This document shows, piece by piece, positions 1-10,255 of a DNA stretch of 64,000 bases. The notes below the pieces were generated by a model. That model was not told where the DNA came from, did not search any database, and saw nothing but the letters and a program-made list of their open reading frames with translations. The stretch comes from Halorubrum cibi. Its GTDB lineage: Archaea > Halobacteriota > Halobacteria > Halobacteriales > Haloferacaceae. The stretch lies in the NCBI RefSeq assembly GCF_900182635.1, contig NZ_FXTD01000001.1, positions 186,001-250,000 of the forward strand, read 5' to 3'. Made by a program: the position numbers and the translations under genes. Every line of letters begins with the position of its first letter. Position 1 is the stretch's first letter.

Positions 1-187
1 CGACCCCGCGACCTCGGACGAAGTGGAGTTCACGGGAACGGTCGTCCAGACGGGGGACCCGGTCGTGTTGGACGACGGGGAGCGGACGAAAAGCGTCGAG
101 ACCGGTGCGAGCCTGCGCCTCGGCGAGGAGATCACGGTTCGCGGCCCGGAGCGCGACGGAACGATCCACGCCGAGGACGTGTTCTGA
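1..187 (+). CDS. C-terminal end of an RPA/OB-fold single-stranded DNA-binding protein (partial)
   Basis: The open frame runs in from the left edge (first full codon at base 2) and stops with TGA at 185-187, leaving about 61 C-terminal residues. They read like an OB-fold half: beta-rich, EVEFTGTVVQTGDPVVLDDG, then a strand ending in AEDVF. In Haloferax volcanii the gene order is rpa2, histone, then the deacetylase-like hdaI, and the two genes that follow here match that order. The assignment to an Rpa2-type replication protein A (single-stranded DNA binding in replication and repair) therefore rests mainly on synteny and a weak fold signature. The N-terminal part, including any zinc finger, is outside the window. 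Confidence 0.5.
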   Translation, partial: DPATSDEVEFTGTVVQTGDPVVLDDGERTKSVETGASLRLGEEITVRGPERDGTIHAEDVF

Positions 188-342
188 GACACGGTGACGG
201 GAACTCAGTCGTCGGAGGGACGCCGGAAGGCCACGACGGATCCGAGACGAAACGACCCGCAGAGTGGCTTGGAGGCCGTCGTTCGGGCGCGTAAACGCCG
301 GTAACGGAAAGCGTTATACGGTGGACGAACCCGACTGTGTGT

Positions 343-774
343 ATGAGTGTCGAGTTGCCGTTCGCGCCGGTCGATACCATCATCCGGCGGAACGCCGGCG
401 AACTCCGGGTCAGCGCCGACGCCGCGGAGGAACTGGCTCGGCGGATCCAGTCGCACGGCGCGGAACTGGCGATCGACGCGGCCGAGCGCGCGACGGCCGA
501 CGGACGAAAGACGTTGATGGCGTCCGATTTCGGCGTCGAGCAGGTCATCCCCCGCGAAGAACTCTCCCTTCCCGTCGCGCCCATCGATCGCATCGCGCGG
601 CTCCGTATCGACGACCGGTATCGGGTCGGCGTCGACGCGCGGATCGCGCTGGCCGACATTCTCGAGGACTATGCCGACAACGTGGCGAGCGCCGCCGCGA
701 CGCTGGCCCGTCACGCGGACCGCCGGACCGTACAGGCAGAGGACATCGAGACGTACTTCGCGCTGTTCGAATAG
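343..774 (+). CDS. hstA: Archaeal histone, two histone folds fused in one chain
   Basis: The 143-residue protein contains two histone folds in tandem. The first spans about residues 1-65 (starts LPFAPVDTIIRR, with a central helix VSADAAEELARRIQSHG). The second spans about 72-143 (LPVAPIDRIARL, then VGVDARIALADILEDYA, ending QAEDIETYFALFE). Most archaeal histones have one fold and dimerise. Haloarchaea carry this fused pseudo-dimer, expected to bind or wrap DNA or act as a global regulator. ATG at 343 is chosen over a GTG two codons upstream because MSVELPFAP is the natural N-terminus. The stop TAG at 772-774 directly abuts the ATG of the deacetylase-like gene, so the two are almost certainly cotranscribed. 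Confidence 0.93.
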   Translation: MSVELPFAPVDTIIRRNAGELRVSADAAEELARRIQSHGAELAIDAAERATADGRKTLMASDFGVEQVIPREELSLPVAPIDRIARLRIDDRYRVGVDARIALADILEDYADNVASAAATLARHADRRTVQAEDIETYFALFE

Positions 775-1779
775 ATGCGCTTCGGCTACAGCGAGCGGTG
801 TCTCGACCACGACCCGGGCGATCGGCATCCGGAGAACCCGGACCGGTTGCGCGCGATACGGCGAGGCCTCGCGAAGCGACACGGCGTCGAGTACACCGAG
901 GCGTCACCGGCGAACCGCGAGGCGGTGACCGCCGTCCACGACGACGACTACGTCGCCGAACTCGAGGCGTTCTGTGCGGACGGCGGCGGCAACTGGGATC
1001 CGGACACCGTCGCAGGTGAGGGGACGTGGGAGGCCGCGCTCTCGGCGGCCGGACTGGCACAGTGGGCGGCGGACGCGGCGTTGGACGGAGAAAACGGTCG
1101 AAAGACGCCCTTCGCGATCGGTCGTCCGCCGGGCCACCACGCGGTCACCGCCGACGCGATGGGCTTCTGTTTCTTCAACAACGCCGCGGTCGCGGCCGAG
1201 AGCGTCCTCGAGGCCGGCCGCGCGGACCGAGTGGCGATCCTCGACTGGGACGTCCACCACGGCAACGGAACGCAGGACATCTTCTACGACCGAGGAGACG
1301 TGCTGTACGCGTCGATCCACGAGGACGGACTCTATCCGGCGACGGGCGAGCTGACCGAGACGGGCGAGGGCGACGGAGAGGGTACCACGGTGAACCTCCC
1401 GCTCGCAGCCGGCGCGGGCGATGCCGACTACCTCTACGCGATCGACGAGGCGATCGAGCCGGCGCTCGACGGGTTCGCTCCCGATCTGGTCATCGTCTCG
1501 GCGGGGTTCGACGCACACCGCCACGACCCCATCTCGCGGATGCGGGTCTCCTCGGAGGGGTACGCGCTGTTGACCGATCGGATCCGATCGGTGGCGGAGG
1601 GAATCGACGCGGCCGTGGCGTACGTCCTGGAGGGCGGATACGGCCTCGACACGCTCGCCGAGGGCGTCTCGATGGTCCACGAGACGTACGACGGCCGCAC
1701 GCCGGTTGATCCCGACGACGACCCCAGCGAGAAGACTGAGAGCCGGGTCGCCGACCTCCAGTCGGCGCTGGGATTGTAG
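775..1779 (+). CDS. hdaI: Class II histone deacetylase-like / acetoin utilization family deacetylase
   Basis: The 334-residue protein is a zinc-dependent arginase/deacetylase-fold amidohydrolase. Visible active-site motifs are GRPPGHHA (His121-His122), DWDVHHGNG (zinc ligands Asp159 and His161) and SAGFDAH (Asp246). The N-terminal FGYSERCLDHDPGDRHPENPDRL motif is typical of the HdaI/HDAC6-like class. The start codon follows the histone stop with no spacer (TAGATG), so translation is probably coupled. The reaction is removal of acetyl groups from acyl-lysine or a small acylated amine. The histone pairing makes a chromatin-protein substrate tempting, but that is inference. Confidence 0.92.
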   Translation: MRFGYSERCLDHDPGDRHPENPDRLRAIRRGLAKRHGVEYTEASPANREAVTAVHDDDYVAELEAFCADGGGNWDPDTVAGEGTWEAALSAAGLAQWAADAALDGENGRKTPFAIGRPPGHHAVTADAMGFCFFNNAAVAAESVLEAGRADRVAILDWDVHHGNGTQDIFYDRGDVLYASIHEDGLYPATGELTETGEGDGEGTTVNLPLAAGAGDADYLYAIDEAIEPALDGFAPDLVIVSAGFDAHRHDPISRMRVSSEGYALLTDRIRSVAEGIDAAVAYVLEGGYGLDTLAEGVSMVHETYDGRTPVDPDDDPSEKTESRVADLQSALGL

Positions 1780-1820
1780 CCGGGATCGTTCGCCCGTCGA
1801 GGCACCGACGACGTCCCTCG

Positions 1821-1940
1821 CACTGGCGGTGGCGTCGCCGGCGCTTTGCGCCGGCTGCCAGAGGCGCGTAGCGCCTCGCTGTCGCCGGCGGCTCTGCCGC
1901 CGGCGTCAAGCGAGAGCTTCGCTCTCGCCCTGCGCCAGTG
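1821..1940. repeat. Multibranch hairpin cluster: four 3-nt-loop hairpins inside an 8-bp outer stem
   Basis: Perfect arms can be read directly. Outer stem: CACTGGCG 1821-1828 with CGCCAGTG 1933-1940. Inner hairpins: 1837-1844/1848-1855 (loop TTT), 1861-1867/1871-1877 (loop GTA), 1884-1892/1896-1904 (loop TCT) and 1910-1917/1921-1928 (loop TTC). No convincing ORF overlaps it. It lies in the 300-base gap between hdaI and the convergent tRNA-Asp genes. It could be an intergenic mobile repeat, a non-coding RNA or a terminator cluster. Confidence 0.6.
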
Positions 1941-2035
1941 AGCGGGTGCGTCAGCACTCGCGAACCCGACCGCGAGACCCCACTCGTTCCGCTCGCTACG
2001 CTCGCTTCACTCCCTGGTTCAAACCCCTATCGAAG

Positions 2036-2085
2036 CGTTCTCGACGAACGGCTCGCTACGCTCGCCGAGTTGTTCGTCGAGAACG
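2036..2085 (-). other. 14-bp hairpin directly abutting the tRNA-Asp 3' end
   Basis: CGTTCTCGACGAAC (2036-2049) pairs perfectly with GTTCGTCGAGAACG (2072-2085), with a 22-nt loop that can form a smaller helix. The right arm ends inside the discriminator/acceptor boundary of the downstream tRNA-Asp copy. It may help define 3' processing or termination of the minus-strand tRNA transcript. Confidence 0.45.
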
Positions 2086-2156
2086 CCCGGAGCGGGATTT
2101 GAACCCGCGTCACGACCGTGACAGGGTCGTATGATGGGCCACTACACCATCCGGGC
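2084..2156 (-). tRNA. tRNA-Asp (GTC), copy 2
   Basis: The minus strand gives a 73-nt tRNA: acceptor GCCCGGA pairs with TCCGGGC, anticodon loop CTGTCAC gives anticodon GTC, T-arm GCGGGTTCAAATCCCGC, discriminator G. No CCA is encoded. It is identical to the copy 30 bases away and lies downstream of it, so both are probably made from one transcript. Confidence 0.97.
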
Positions 2157-2186
2157 AGACAGCGACGAAGCCCCGAAAGAGGGGGA

Positions 2187-2259
2187 CGCCCGGAGCGGGA
2201 TTTGAACCCGCGTCACGACCGTGACAGGGTCGTATGATGGGCCACTACACCATCCGGGC
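2187..2259 (-). tRNA. tRNA-Asp (GTC), copy 1
   Basis: The 73-nt sequence is identical to the neighbouring tRNA-Asp (anticodon GTC, discriminator G, no encoded CCA). It is the promoter-proximal copy of a tandem pair with a 30-base spacer. The perfect identity suggests a recent duplication or gene conversion. Confidence 0.97.
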
Positions 2260-2287
2260 GCGTCGCAACCTGTCGTATCCGTGTCTG

Positions 2288-2298
2288 GCAAATAAGGC
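2288..2298 (-). promoter_or_regulatory. Candidate TATA box for the tRNA-Asp pair
   Basis: On the minus strand, GCCTTATTTGCC lies about 30-35 bases upstream of the first tRNA-Asp, the right place for an archaeal TATA element. It stands out in an otherwise GC-rich stretch. Confidence 0.45.
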
Positions 2299-2420
2299 TT
2301 GTCATCGGCGGCGGCGATGGTGACCGCTCACAGGGAGGGCGGTACGTTTTTGTGTGTCACTCCCGAGCGTGAGAACGTGGAACGCCCCGGCGCGGAGAGC
2401 CGTGCGCGGCGGAGTTGGCA

Positions 2421-2430
2421 AACCTTATGG
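2421..2430 (+). promoter_or_regulatory. Candidate TATA box of the RNA polymerase operon
   Basis: AACCTTATGG lies about 65 bases upstream of the rpoH start and would give a short untranslated leader. It is the best TATA-like match in the gap between the tRNA promoter and rpoH; a second possibility lies further upstream. Confidence 0.3.
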
Positions 2431-2490
2431 GACTGGAGTCGGTAACGCACTGTAGTATCTCGTGATAGCTTTTCCCCACCACCACCACCC

Positions 2491-2721
2491 ATGGTAGACG
2501 TAAGCCAACACGAACTCGTTCCGGATCACGTCCTGATCGACGATCCCGAGGAGATCGAGGCGGTCCTGGCCGAGTACGACGTGAAGAAGACGAACCTACC
2601 GAAGATCAAACGCACCGACCCCGCGACACCCGACGACGCCGAAGTCGGGGACGTGGTGAAGATCGTCCGTGATTCGCGCACGACGGATCAAGCGGTCGTG
2701 TTCCGACTGGTCGTCTCATGA
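2491..2721 (+). CDS. rpoH: DNA-directed RNA polymerase subunit H
   Basis: The 76-residue protein is the archaeal counterpart of the C-terminal domain of eukaryotic Rpb5. Motifs seen are the start [13 protein letters not shown], the segment [20 protein letters not shown] and the ending [14 protein letters not shown]. It sits at the lower jaw of the polymerase and contacts downstream DNA. ATG at 2491 gives the canonical N-terminus. The stop overlaps the next start (ATGA at 2718-2721), showing translational coupling to rpoB''. It is the first gene of the rpoH-B''-B'-A'-A''-nusA run. Confidence 0.98.
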   Translation: MVDVSQHELVPDHVLIDDPEEIEAVLAEYDVKKTNLPKIKRTDPATPDDAEVGDVVKIVRDSRTTDQAVVFRLVVS

Positions 2722-4283
2722 ACAGGCAAGACCGACGCGTGGTGTCACGCGAGTACTTCTCCGACGAACGACTCGCCGAACACCACTTCCGATCCTTCAA
2801 CAACTTCCTGGGTCGCGGGATGCAGGAAGTGGTCGACGAAAAGGAAACGATCGAGACCGACATCGGCGACAAGGAGGGCCAGGAGCCGGTCTACGTCGAA
2901 CTCGGCGACGTGCGGATGGTCACGCCCCGAGTCCGCGAGGCCGACGGTTCCGAGGAGCTTCTGTACCCACAGGAGGCCCGCCTACGGAACATCACCTACT
3001 CCGCGCCGGTGTTCATGGAGATGTCCATCGTGCGCGGCGGCGAGGACGAACCCGAGACCGTCGTCGACAGCACGGAGACGAAGGTCGGCCGGATGCCGAT
3101 CATGGTCGGCTCGGATAAGTGTAACATGGCCGACTTCACCGACGAGGAGCTTATCGACATCGGCGAGGACCCGGTCGATCCCGGCGGCTACTTCATCGTC
3201 AACGGCTCCGAGCGCGTGCTGATGACTTCGGAGGACCTCGCGCCCAACAAGATCCTCGCCGAGTACGACTCGAAGTACGGCGACGAGATCCAGGTCGCGA
3301 AGACGTTCTCCCAACGGCGCGGCTACCGCGCGCTCGTGCTCTGTGAGCGCAACCGCGAGGGGCTGCTCGAGGTCTCGTTCCCGTCCGTGTCGGGTTCGAT
3401 CGACTTCGTGACGCTCGTCCGCGCGCTCGGGCTCGAGTCCGACGAGGAGATCGTCCACCGCGTCTCGGACGACCCCGAGATCGTGAAGTTCATGCTGGAG
3501 AACTTGGAGGAGGCCTCGGTCCAGACTACCGAGGAGGCCATCGAGACGCTCGGCGAGCGCGTCGCGAGCGGCCAGGGGAAGAACTACCAGCTCAAGCGGG
3601 CGAACTACGTCATCGACCGCTACCTCCTGCCGCACCTCCACGAGGAGGGCGTCGACGAAGAGGACGTGCGGATCAACAAGGCGTACTACCTCTGCCGGAT
3701 GGCCGAGGCGTGTTTCGAGCTCGCCTTGGACCGCCGGGAGGCCGACGACAAGGACCACTACGCGAACAAGCGGCTGAAGGTCTCCGGCGACCTGATGCGC
3801 GACCTGTTCCGGACCGCCTTGAACAAGCTGGCGCGCGACGTGAAGTACCAGCTCGAGCGCGCGAACATGCGGAACCGCCAGCTCACCGTGAACACGGTGG
3901 TCCGCTCGGACGTGTTGACCGAGCGGCTCGAACACCCGATCGCGACGGGCAACTGGGTGGGCGGACGCTCCGGCGTCTCCCAGCTCGTCGACCGGACCGA
4001 CTACATGGGCGTTCTCTCTCATCTGCGGCGCCTCCGGTCGCCGCTTTCGCGCTCGCAGCCGCACTTCGAGGCGCGGGACCTCCACGCGACCCAGTGGGGT
4101 CGCATCTGTCCCTCCGAGACGCCGGAGGGGCCGAACTGCGGGCTCGTGAAGAACTTCGCGCAGGCGATGGAGCTGTCACAGACCGTCGAGGACGAACAGG
4201 GGCTGAAACGAGAACTGGCGTCGATGGGTGTCGAGGGGATCCCCGGCATCGAGGGCGTCGAACGACAGACGGCGGACGACTAA
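2718..4283 (+). CDS. rpoB2: DNA-directed RNA polymerase subunit B'' (N-terminal half of the second-largest subunit)
   Basis: The 521-residue protein holds the protrusion, lobe and fork regions of the beta-like subunit. Landmarks are [20 protein letters not shown] at the N-terminus, [14 protein letters not shown] near residue 155, and the fork segment [19 protein letters not shown] around residues 455-473. Euryarchaea with the split gene break the subunit here, so the length is normal. It begins by a 4-base overlap with rpoH and is followed after one base by rpoB'. It forms the catalytic core with B' and A'. Confidence 0.98.
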   Translation: MNRQDRRVVSREYFSDERLAEHHFRSFNNFLGRGMQEVVDEKETIETDIGDKEGQEPVYVELGDVRMVTPRVREADGSEELLYPQEARLRNITYSAPVFMEMSIVRGGEDEPETVVDSTETKVGRMPIMVGSDKCNMADFTDEELIDIGEDPVDPGGYFIVNGSERVLMTSEDLAPNKILAEYDSKYGDEIQVAKTFSQRRGYRALVLCERNREGLLEVSFPSVSGSIDFVTLVRALGLESDEEIVHRVSDDPEIVKFMLENLEEASVQTTEEAIETLGERVASGQGKNYQLKRANYVIDRYLLPHLHEEGVDEEDVRINKAYYLCRMAEACFELALDRREADDKDHYANKRLKVSGDLMRDLFRTALNKLARDVKYQLERANMRNRQLTVNTVVRSDVLTERLEHPIATGNWVGGRSGVSQLVDRTDYMGVLSHLRRLRSPLSRSQPHFEARDLHATQWGRICPSETPEGPNCGLVKNFAQAMELSQTVEDEQGLKRELASMGVEGIPGIEGVERQTADD

Positions 4284-4284
4284 C

Positions 4285-6114
4285 ATGGCACAAGCAGAAC
4301 GCGAAGCGAAGGTGTACGTTAACGGGAGCCTCGTCGGGACCCACCCGGACCCGCACGAGCTCGCCGATCAGATCCGCGAAGCGCGCCGACGCGGCGACGT
4401 GAGCGAGATGGTGAACGTCTCCGTGAAGGAGCGAACGCGCGAGGTGATCGTCAACGCGGACGCGGGGCGGGCCCGTCGTCCGCTGATCGTCGTCGAGAAC
4501 GGCGAGCCGCTGCTCGGCGACGAGGAGGTCGCCGCCCTCGAGCGCGGCGACGTCGACTTCGAGGACCTCGTCGACCGCGGCTACATCGAGTTCATCGACG
4601 CCGAGGAGGAGGAGGACATCCTCGTCGCGGTCGACGAGGGAGACGTGACCGACGGTCACACCCACCTCGAGATCGATCCGCAGCTCGTCTTCGGCATCGG
4701 CGCGGGGATGATCCCGTATCCCGAGCACAACGCGAGCCCCCGGATCACGATGGGCGCGGGGATGATGAAACAGTCGCTCGGACTCCCCTCCGCCAACTAC
4801 CGGATCCGGCCGGACACCCGCCAGCACCTGCTCCACTACCCGCAGCTGGCGATGGTGAAGACGCAGACGTCGGACCAGATCAGCTTCGACAAGCGGCCGG
4901 CCGCCCAGAACTTCGTGGTCGCCGTGATGAGCTACGAGGGGTTCAACATCGAGGACGCGCTGGTGATGAACCAGGGCTCCGTCGACCGCGCGCTCACCCG
5001 TTCGCACTTCTTCCGGACCTACGAGGGCGAGGAGCGCCGGTACCCCGGCGGCCAGGAGGACCGCTTCGAGATCCCCGATCAGGACGTTCGCGGGGCGCGC
5101 GGCGAGGACGCGTACACCCACCTCGACGAGGACGGCCTCGTCAACCCCGAGACACGGGTCGACGAGTCCTCGGTGCTGCTCGGCAAGACCAGCCCGCCGC
5201 GCTTCCTCGAGGAGCCCGACGACATGGGCGGGCTCTCCCCGCAGAAGCGCCGCGAGACGTCGGTGACGATGCGCTCGGGCGAGTCCGGCGTCGTCGACAC
5301 CGTCACGCTGATGGAGGGCGAGGACGGCTCGAAGCTCTCGAAGGTGAAGGTGCGCGACCAGCGGGTGCCCGAACTGGGCGACAAATTTGCCTCCCGACAC
5401 GGCCAGAAGGGCGTCGTGGGCCACCTCGCGCCCCAGGAGGACATGCCGTTCACCGAGGAGGGTGTCGTCCCCGACCTCGTGATGAACCCGCACGCGCTGC
5501 CGTCCCGGATGACGGTGGGTCACGTGTTGGAGATGCTCGGCGGCAAGGTCGGCTCGCTTCGCGGCTCGCGCGTCGACGGCACGCCGTTCCAGGGCGAGGA
5601 CGAGGAGGAACTCCGGGGCGGGCTGGAGGAGCACGGCTTCAAGTCCTCCGGCAAGGAGGTCATGTACTCCGGCGTCACCGGCGAGAAGATCGACGCGGAG
5701 ATCTTCGTCGGGACGATCTTCTACCACAAGCTGTACCACATGGTGTCGAACAAGCTCCACGCCCGCTCTCGCGGGCCGGTCCAGGTGCTCACGCGCCAGC
5801 CGACGGAGGGGCGTGCCCGCGAGGGCGGTCTCCGCGTCGGGGAGATGGAGCGGGACACGATCATCGGCCACGGCGCGTCGATGGTGCTCAACGAACGACT
5901 GCTCGAGTCCTCGGACGCCGAACAGGTGTACGTCTCCGCGGAGACGGGCCTCGTCGCCGTCGAGGACAGGGAGCAGCGCCGCGTGTACGACCCGGTCACG
6001 GGCGACGAGGACGACATCCACGAGCTGGAGGTCAGCTACGCGTTCAAGCTGCTGCTCGACGAGATGATCGCCTTGGGCATCCGACCGAAACTCGAACTGG
6101 AGGACGCGATTTAA
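4285..6114 (+). CDS. rpoB1: DNA-directed RNA polymerase subunit B' (C-terminal half of the second-largest subunit)
   Basis: The 609-residue protein carries the wall, hybrid-binding and clamp parts of the second-largest subunit: [29 protein letters not shown] and [23 protein letters not shown] are all present. ATG at 4285 follows the B'' stop by one base; an upstream in-frame ATG at 4228 lies inside rpoB'' and is rejected. The C-terminal clamp zinc ribbon of archaeal B' normally has two CxxC pairs. Here those positions read YVSAETG (549-555) and YDPVTG (568-573), and I saw no Cys in the whole chain, so zinc binding appears lost. Whether this is general in haloarchaea needs an alignment. Confidence 0.97.
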   Translation: MAQAEREAKVYVNGSLVGTHPDPHELADQIREARRRGDVSEMVNVSVKERTREVIVNADAGRARRPLIVVENGEPLLGDEEVAALERGDVDFEDLVDRGYIEFIDAEEEEDILVAVDEGDVTDGHTHLEIDPQLVFGIGAGMIPYPEHNASPRITMGAGMMKQSLGLPSANYRIRPDTRQHLLHYPQLAMVKTQTSDQISFDKRPAAQNFVVAVMSYEGFNIEDALVMNQGSVDRALTRSHFFRTYEGEERRYPGGQEDRFEIPDQDVRGARGEDAYTHLDEDGLVNPETRVDESSVLLGKTSPPRFLEEPDDMGGLSPQKRRETSVTMRSGESGVVDTVTLMEGEDGSKLSKVKVRDQRVPELGDKFASRHGQKGVVGHLAPQEDMPFTEEGVVPDLVMNPHALPSRMTVGHVLEMLGGKVGSLRGSRVDGTPFQGEDEEELRGGLEEHGFKSSGKEVMYSGVTGEKIDAEIFVGTIFYHKLYHMVSNKLHARSRGPVQVLTRQPTEGRAREGGLRVGEMERDTIIGHGASMVLNERLLESSDAEQVYVSAETGLVAVEDREQRRVYDPVTGDEDDIHELEVSYAFKLLLDEMIALGIRPKLELEDAI

Positions 6115-9048
6115 ATGTCAATGCAAACACCGAAGGTGCTCGGCGGGATCGACTTCGGCCTCATGGACCCGGAGACGTACCGGGACATGTCGGCCACGAA
6201 GGTGATCACGGCGGACACGTACGACGACGACGGCTACCCGATCGACATGGGGCTCATGGACCCGCGACTCGGGGTCATCGACCCCGGACTGGAGTGTCGG
6301 ACTTGCGGCTCCCACTCCGGTTCGTGTAACGGTCACTTCGGACACATCGAACTGGCCGCTCCCGTCATCCACGTCGGGTTCACGAAGCTCATCCGTCGAC
6401 TGCTGCGGTCGACGTGTCGCGAGTGCGGGAAGCTGGCGCTCACCGAGGCGGAACGCGAGGAGTTCGGAGAGCGATTGGAACGCGCCGAGGAGCTCGGCGA
6501 GGACCCCCACGACGTGTTGAAGGCGGCCGTCCGGCAGGCCCGGAAGGCGTCCACGTGTCCGTACTGCGGCGAGCCGCAGGCGGACATCAAACACGAGAAG
6601 CCGACGACCTACTACGAGGTCCAGGACGTGCTCTCGGGCGACTACTCCGAGCACATCGCGGCCGCGATGCAGCCCGACGAGGAGGAGGACGACCCGGGCA
6701 CCTCCCCCCAGGAGCTGGCCGATAAGACGGACATCTCCCTCGAGCGGATCAACGAGATCATGGCGGGCGAGTTCCGCCCGCGCAAGGAGGACCGCCGCGC
6801 CATCGAGAAGGCGCTCGACGTCGACCTCACCGAGGAGGACATGAACAAGCTGATGCCCTCGGACGTCCGCGACTGGTTCGAGGACATCCCCGACGAGGAC
6901 CTGGAGGTGCTCGGTATCGACGCCGAACACTCCCGACCCGAGTGGATGATCCTGACGGTGCTTCCGGTGCCGCCGGTCACCACGCGCCCCTCCATCACGC
7001 TGGACAACGGCCAGCGCTCCGAGGACGACCTCACCCACAAGCTCGTCGACATCATCCGCATCAACCAGCGGTTCATGGAGAACCGCGAGGCGGGCGCGCC
7101 TCAGCTGATCATCGAGGACCTCTGGGAGCTGTTACAGTACCACGTCACGACGTTCGTCGACAACGAGATCAGCGGGACGCCGCCGGCGCGACACCGCTCC
7201 GGGCGACCCCTCAAGACCCTCAGCCAGCGGCTGAAGGGTAAGGAGGGTCGCTTCCGCGGGTCGCTCTCGGGGAAACGCGTCAACTTCTCGGCGCGGACCG
7301 TCATCTCGCCGGACCCGACGCTCTCGCTGAACGAGGTCGGCGTCCCCGACCGCGTGGCCAAGGAGATGACCCAGACGCTCAACGTCACCGAGCGCAACGT
7401 CGAGGACGCGCGCCAGTACGTCCGGAACGGCCCCGAGGCGCACCCGGGCGCGAACTACGTGCGCCGGCCCGACGGCCGCCGGCTGAAGGTGACCGAGAAG
7501 AACTGCGAGGAGCTGGCCGAGAAGGTCGAGGCCGGCTGGGAGGTGAACCGACACCTCGTCGACGGCGACATCGTGATCTTCAACCGGCAGCCCTCGCTCC
7601 ACCGGATGTCCATCATGGCCCACGAGGTGGTCGTGATGCCGTACAAGACGTTCCGGCTCAACACCGTCGTCTGTCCGCCCTATAACGCCGACTTCGACGG
7701 CGACGAGATGAACATGCACGCGCTCCAGAACGAGGAGGCCCGCGCCGAGGCGCGGGTGCTCATGCGCGTCCAAGAGCAGATCCTCTCGCCGCGGTTCGGC
7801 GGGAACATCATCGGCGCGATCCAGGACCACATCTCCGGGACGTACCTGCTCACCCACGCCAATCCCGAGTTCACGGAGACGCAGGCGCTCGACCTGCTCC
7901 GGGCGACGCGGGTGGACGAACTGCCCGAGGCCGACGGCGTCGACGACGACGGCCGGGAGTTCTGGACCGGGCAGACGCTCTTCTCGGAACTCCTGCCCGA
8001 CGACCTCAACCTCGAGTTCACGTCCTCGACCGGCGACGCCGTCGTCATCGAGGACGGTCAGCTGATCGAGGGGACGATAGACGAGGACGCGGTCGGGGCG
8101 TTCGGCGGCGAGGTCGTCGACACGCTCACCAAGCAGTACGGAGAGACGCGAGCCCGCGTCTTCATCAACGAGATCGCCTCGCTCGCGATGCGTGCGATCA
8201 TGCACTTCGGCTTCTCGATCGGGATCGACGACGAGTCGATCCCGCCGGCGGCCGAAGAGCAGGTCGACGAGGCGATCGGTAGCGCGTACGACCGCGTCAA
8301 CGAGCTGATCGAGACGTACCGCGCCGGCGAGCTGGAGTCGCTGCCCGGCCGCAGCGTCGACGAGACGCTGGAGATGAAGATCATGCAGACGCTCGGGAAG
8401 GCCCGCGACTCCGCCGGCGAGATCGCCGACCAGCACTTCGGCGACGACAACCCGGCGGTCGTGATGGCCCGCTCCGGCGCGCGTGGGTCGATGCTCAACC
8501 TCACGCAGATGGCCGGCTCCGTCGGCCAGCAGGCGGTTCGCGGCGAGCGGATCAACCGCGGCTACGAGGACCGCACGCTCGCGCACTACGAGGCCGACGA
8601 CCTCTCGGCGGAGGCGCACGGCTTCGTGGAGAACTCCTACCGCGGCGGGCTCACGCCCGAGGAGTTCTTCTTCCACGCGATGGGCGGCCGCGAGGGGCTC
8701 GTCGACACGGCGGTCCGGACCTCCAAGTCCGGTTACCTCCAGCGACGGCTCATCAACGCGCTCTCCGAACTGGAGGCGCAGTACGACGGCACCGTCCGGG
8801 ACACCTCCGGACGGATCGTCCAGTTCGAGTTCGGCGAGGACGGCACCTCGCCGATCAAGGTCTCCTCCGGCGAGGGCGACGGCATCGACGTCGACGGCAT
8901 CGCCGACCGCGTCCTCGAGTCGGAGTTCGCCTCCGACGACGAGAAGGAGCGGTTCCTCGGCGAGCGTGCGCCGCCGACGAACCTCTCGGAGCACGCGGGT
9001 CCGGGCCTGAACAAGGCGGACGAGCTGGGGGTGGAATCCGATGACTGA
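6115..9048 (+). CDS. rpoA1: DNA-directed RNA polymerase subunit A' (largest subunit, N-terminal part)
   Basis: The 977-residue protein carries the catalytic Mg-binding loop [13 protein letters not shown] (Asp526, Asp528, Asp530). Two zinc sites are visible: Cys61, Cys64, Cys71 and His74, then Cys101/Cys104 with Cys148/Cys151. It starts at the ATG right after the rpoB' stop (TAAATG). Compared with the roughly 880-900 residues usual in other archaea it is long. An acidic linker (about 196-204) is followed by a helix-turn-helix-like insertion (about 206-245: [20 protein letters not shown], then [15 protein letters not shown]). It overlaps rpoA'' by 8 bases. Confidence 0.98.
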   Translation: MSMQTPKVLGGIDFGLMDPETYRDMSATKVITADTYDDDGYPIDMGLMDPRLGVIDPGLECRTCGSHSGSCNGHFGHIELAAPVIHVGFTKLIRRLLRSTCRECGKLALTEAEREEFGERLERAEELGEDPHDVLKAAVRQARKASTCPYCGEPQADIKHEKPTTYYEVQDVLSGDYSEHIAAAMQPDEEEDDPGTSPQELADKTDISLERINEIMAGEFRPRKEDRRAIEKALDVDLTEEDMNKLMPSDVRDWFEDIPDEDLEVLGIDAEHSRPEWMILTVLPVPPVTTRPSITLDNGQRSEDDLTHKLVDIIRINQRFMENREAGAPQLIIEDLWELLQYHVTTFVDNEISGTPPARHRSGRPLKTLSQRLKGKEGRFRGSLSGKRVNFSARTVISPDPTLSLNEVGVPDRVAKEMTQTLNVTERNVEDARQYVRNGPEAHPGANYVRRPDGRRLKVTEKNCEELAEKVEAGWEVNRHLVDGDIVIFNRQPSLHRMSIMAHEVVVMPYKTFRLNTVVCPPYNADFDGDEMNMHALQNEEARAEARVLMRVQEQILSPRFGGNIIGAIQDHISGTYLLTHANPEFTETQALDLLRATRVDELPEADGVDDDGREFWTGQTLFSELLPDDLNLEFTSSTGDAVVIEDGQLIEGTIDEDAVGAFGGEVVDTLTKQYGETRARVFINEIASLAMRAIMHFGFSIGIDDESIPPAAEEQVDEAIGSAYDRVNELIETYRAGELESLPGRSVDETLEMKIMQTLGKARDSAGEIADQHFGDDNPAVVMARSGARGSMLNLTQMAGSVGQQAVRGERINRGYEDRTLAHYEADDLSAEAHGFVENSYRGGLTPEEFFFHAMGGREGLVDTAVRTSKSGYLQRRLINALSELEAQYDGTVRDTSGRIVQFEFGEDGTSPIKVSSGEGDGIDVDGIADRVLESEFASDDEKERFLGERAPPTNLSEHAGPGLNKADELGVESDD

Positions 9049-10255
9049 GTACGAACACGTCACCGACGACATGGAGGCCGTCGTGGAGGCGACGGAGCTC
9101 CCGAAGCGGCTGAAGACGAAGGTGTACGAGACGCTCGAGGCGAAAGCCGACGATCACGGCGAGATCACCATCGAGCAGGCGACCGACATCGTGACCGGCG
9201 TCGAGAACCGCTACATCGAGACCCGCGTGGACCCGTTAGAGCCCGTCGGGACCGTCTCCGCGCAGTCGATCGGTGAACCCGGAACGCAGATGACGATGAA
9301 CACCTTCCACTACGCCGGCGTCGCGGAGATCGACGTCACGCAGGGGCTCCCCCGGCTCATCGAGTTAGTGGACGCCCGGAAGACGCCGGACACGCCGATG
9401 ATGACGGTCCACCTCGAGGGCGAGTACGCGACCGACCGCGAGCGCGCCCACGAGGTCGTCTGGTCCATCGAGTCGACGCGGATCTTAGCGCTCGGGGACG
9501 TCTCAACCAACGTCGCGGACATGCTGGTGCGGATCGATCTCAACGACGACACCCTCTTAGAGCGGTGGCCGACCCACACCGACCCCACCGAGATCGCCGA
9601 GATCATCGCGGAGACGATCGAGGACTCCCTCGGCGTCGACGCCAGACAGGCTGGCACCGTGATCGAGTTCGGCCCCAACGAGCCGAGCTACCGCGAGCTG
9701 CTCCAGCTCGTCGAGCGGCTCCGCGACATCGTGTTCAAGGGGATCGAGGAGGTCGAGCGCGTCGTGATCCGCAAAGAGCAGCTCGAGGACGGCGAGGAGT
9801 TCGTCCTCTACACCGAGGGGTCGGCCTTCGGCGACGTGCTCGAGATCGAGGGCGTCGACGCCTCGCGGACGACGTGTAACAACATCCACGAGATCTACCG
9901 GAACCTCGGGGTCGAGGCGGCCCGCGAGACGATCATCGACGAGACGAAGAACACGCTCGAAGAGCAGGGGCTCGACGACGTGAACGTCCGACACCTCATG
10001 CTCGTCGCAGACATCATGACGAACAACGGCGAGATCGAGTCGATCGGCCGACACGGGATCTCGGGATCCAAGGACTCCGTGCTCGCCCGGGCCGCCTTCG
10101 AGGTGACGGTCAATCACCTCCTCGACGCGGCGGTCCACGGCGAGTACGACGAGCTCGACGGCGTCATCGAGAACGTCATCGCCGGCAAGCCGATCTCGAT
10201 CGGGACCGGCGACGTCGACCTCCGGATGGGGTCACGCGTCGTGGGCGACGACTGA
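9041..10255 (+). CDS. rpoA2: DNA-directed RNA polymerase subunit A'' (largest subunit, C-terminal part)
   Basis: The 404-residue protein contains the trigger-loop region ([20 protein letters not shown] followed by [26 protein letters not shown]) and the C-terminal clamp and jaw parts. The start lies 8 bases inside rpoA', and the stop overlaps the nusA start (TGATG), so the subunits are translationally coupled. It completes the split archaeal largest subunit together with A'. Confidence 0.98.
   Translation: MTEYEHVTDDMEAVVEATELPKRLKTKVYETLEAKADDHGEITIEQATDIVTGVENRYIETRVDPLEPVGTVSAQSIGEPGTQMTMNTFHYAGVAEIDVTQGLPRLIELVDARKTPDTPMMTVHLEGEYATDRERAHEVVWSIESTRILALGDVSTNVADMLVRIDLNDDTLLERWPTHTDPTEIAEIIAETIEDSLGVDARQAGTVIEFGPNEPSYRELLQLVERLRDIVFKGIEEVERVVIRKEQLEDGEEFVLYTEGSAFGDVLEIEGVDASRTTCNNIHEIYRNLGVEAARETIIDETKNTLEEQGLDDVNVRHLMLVADIMTNNGEIESIGRHGISGSKDSVLARAAFEVTVNHLLDAAVHGEYDELDGVIENVIAGKPISIGTGDVDLRMGSRVVGDD

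Noticed and set aside
2010-2030. T-loop-like GGTTCAAACC on the plus strand near tRNA-Asp
   Set aside because: No stem arms of a tRNA surround it.
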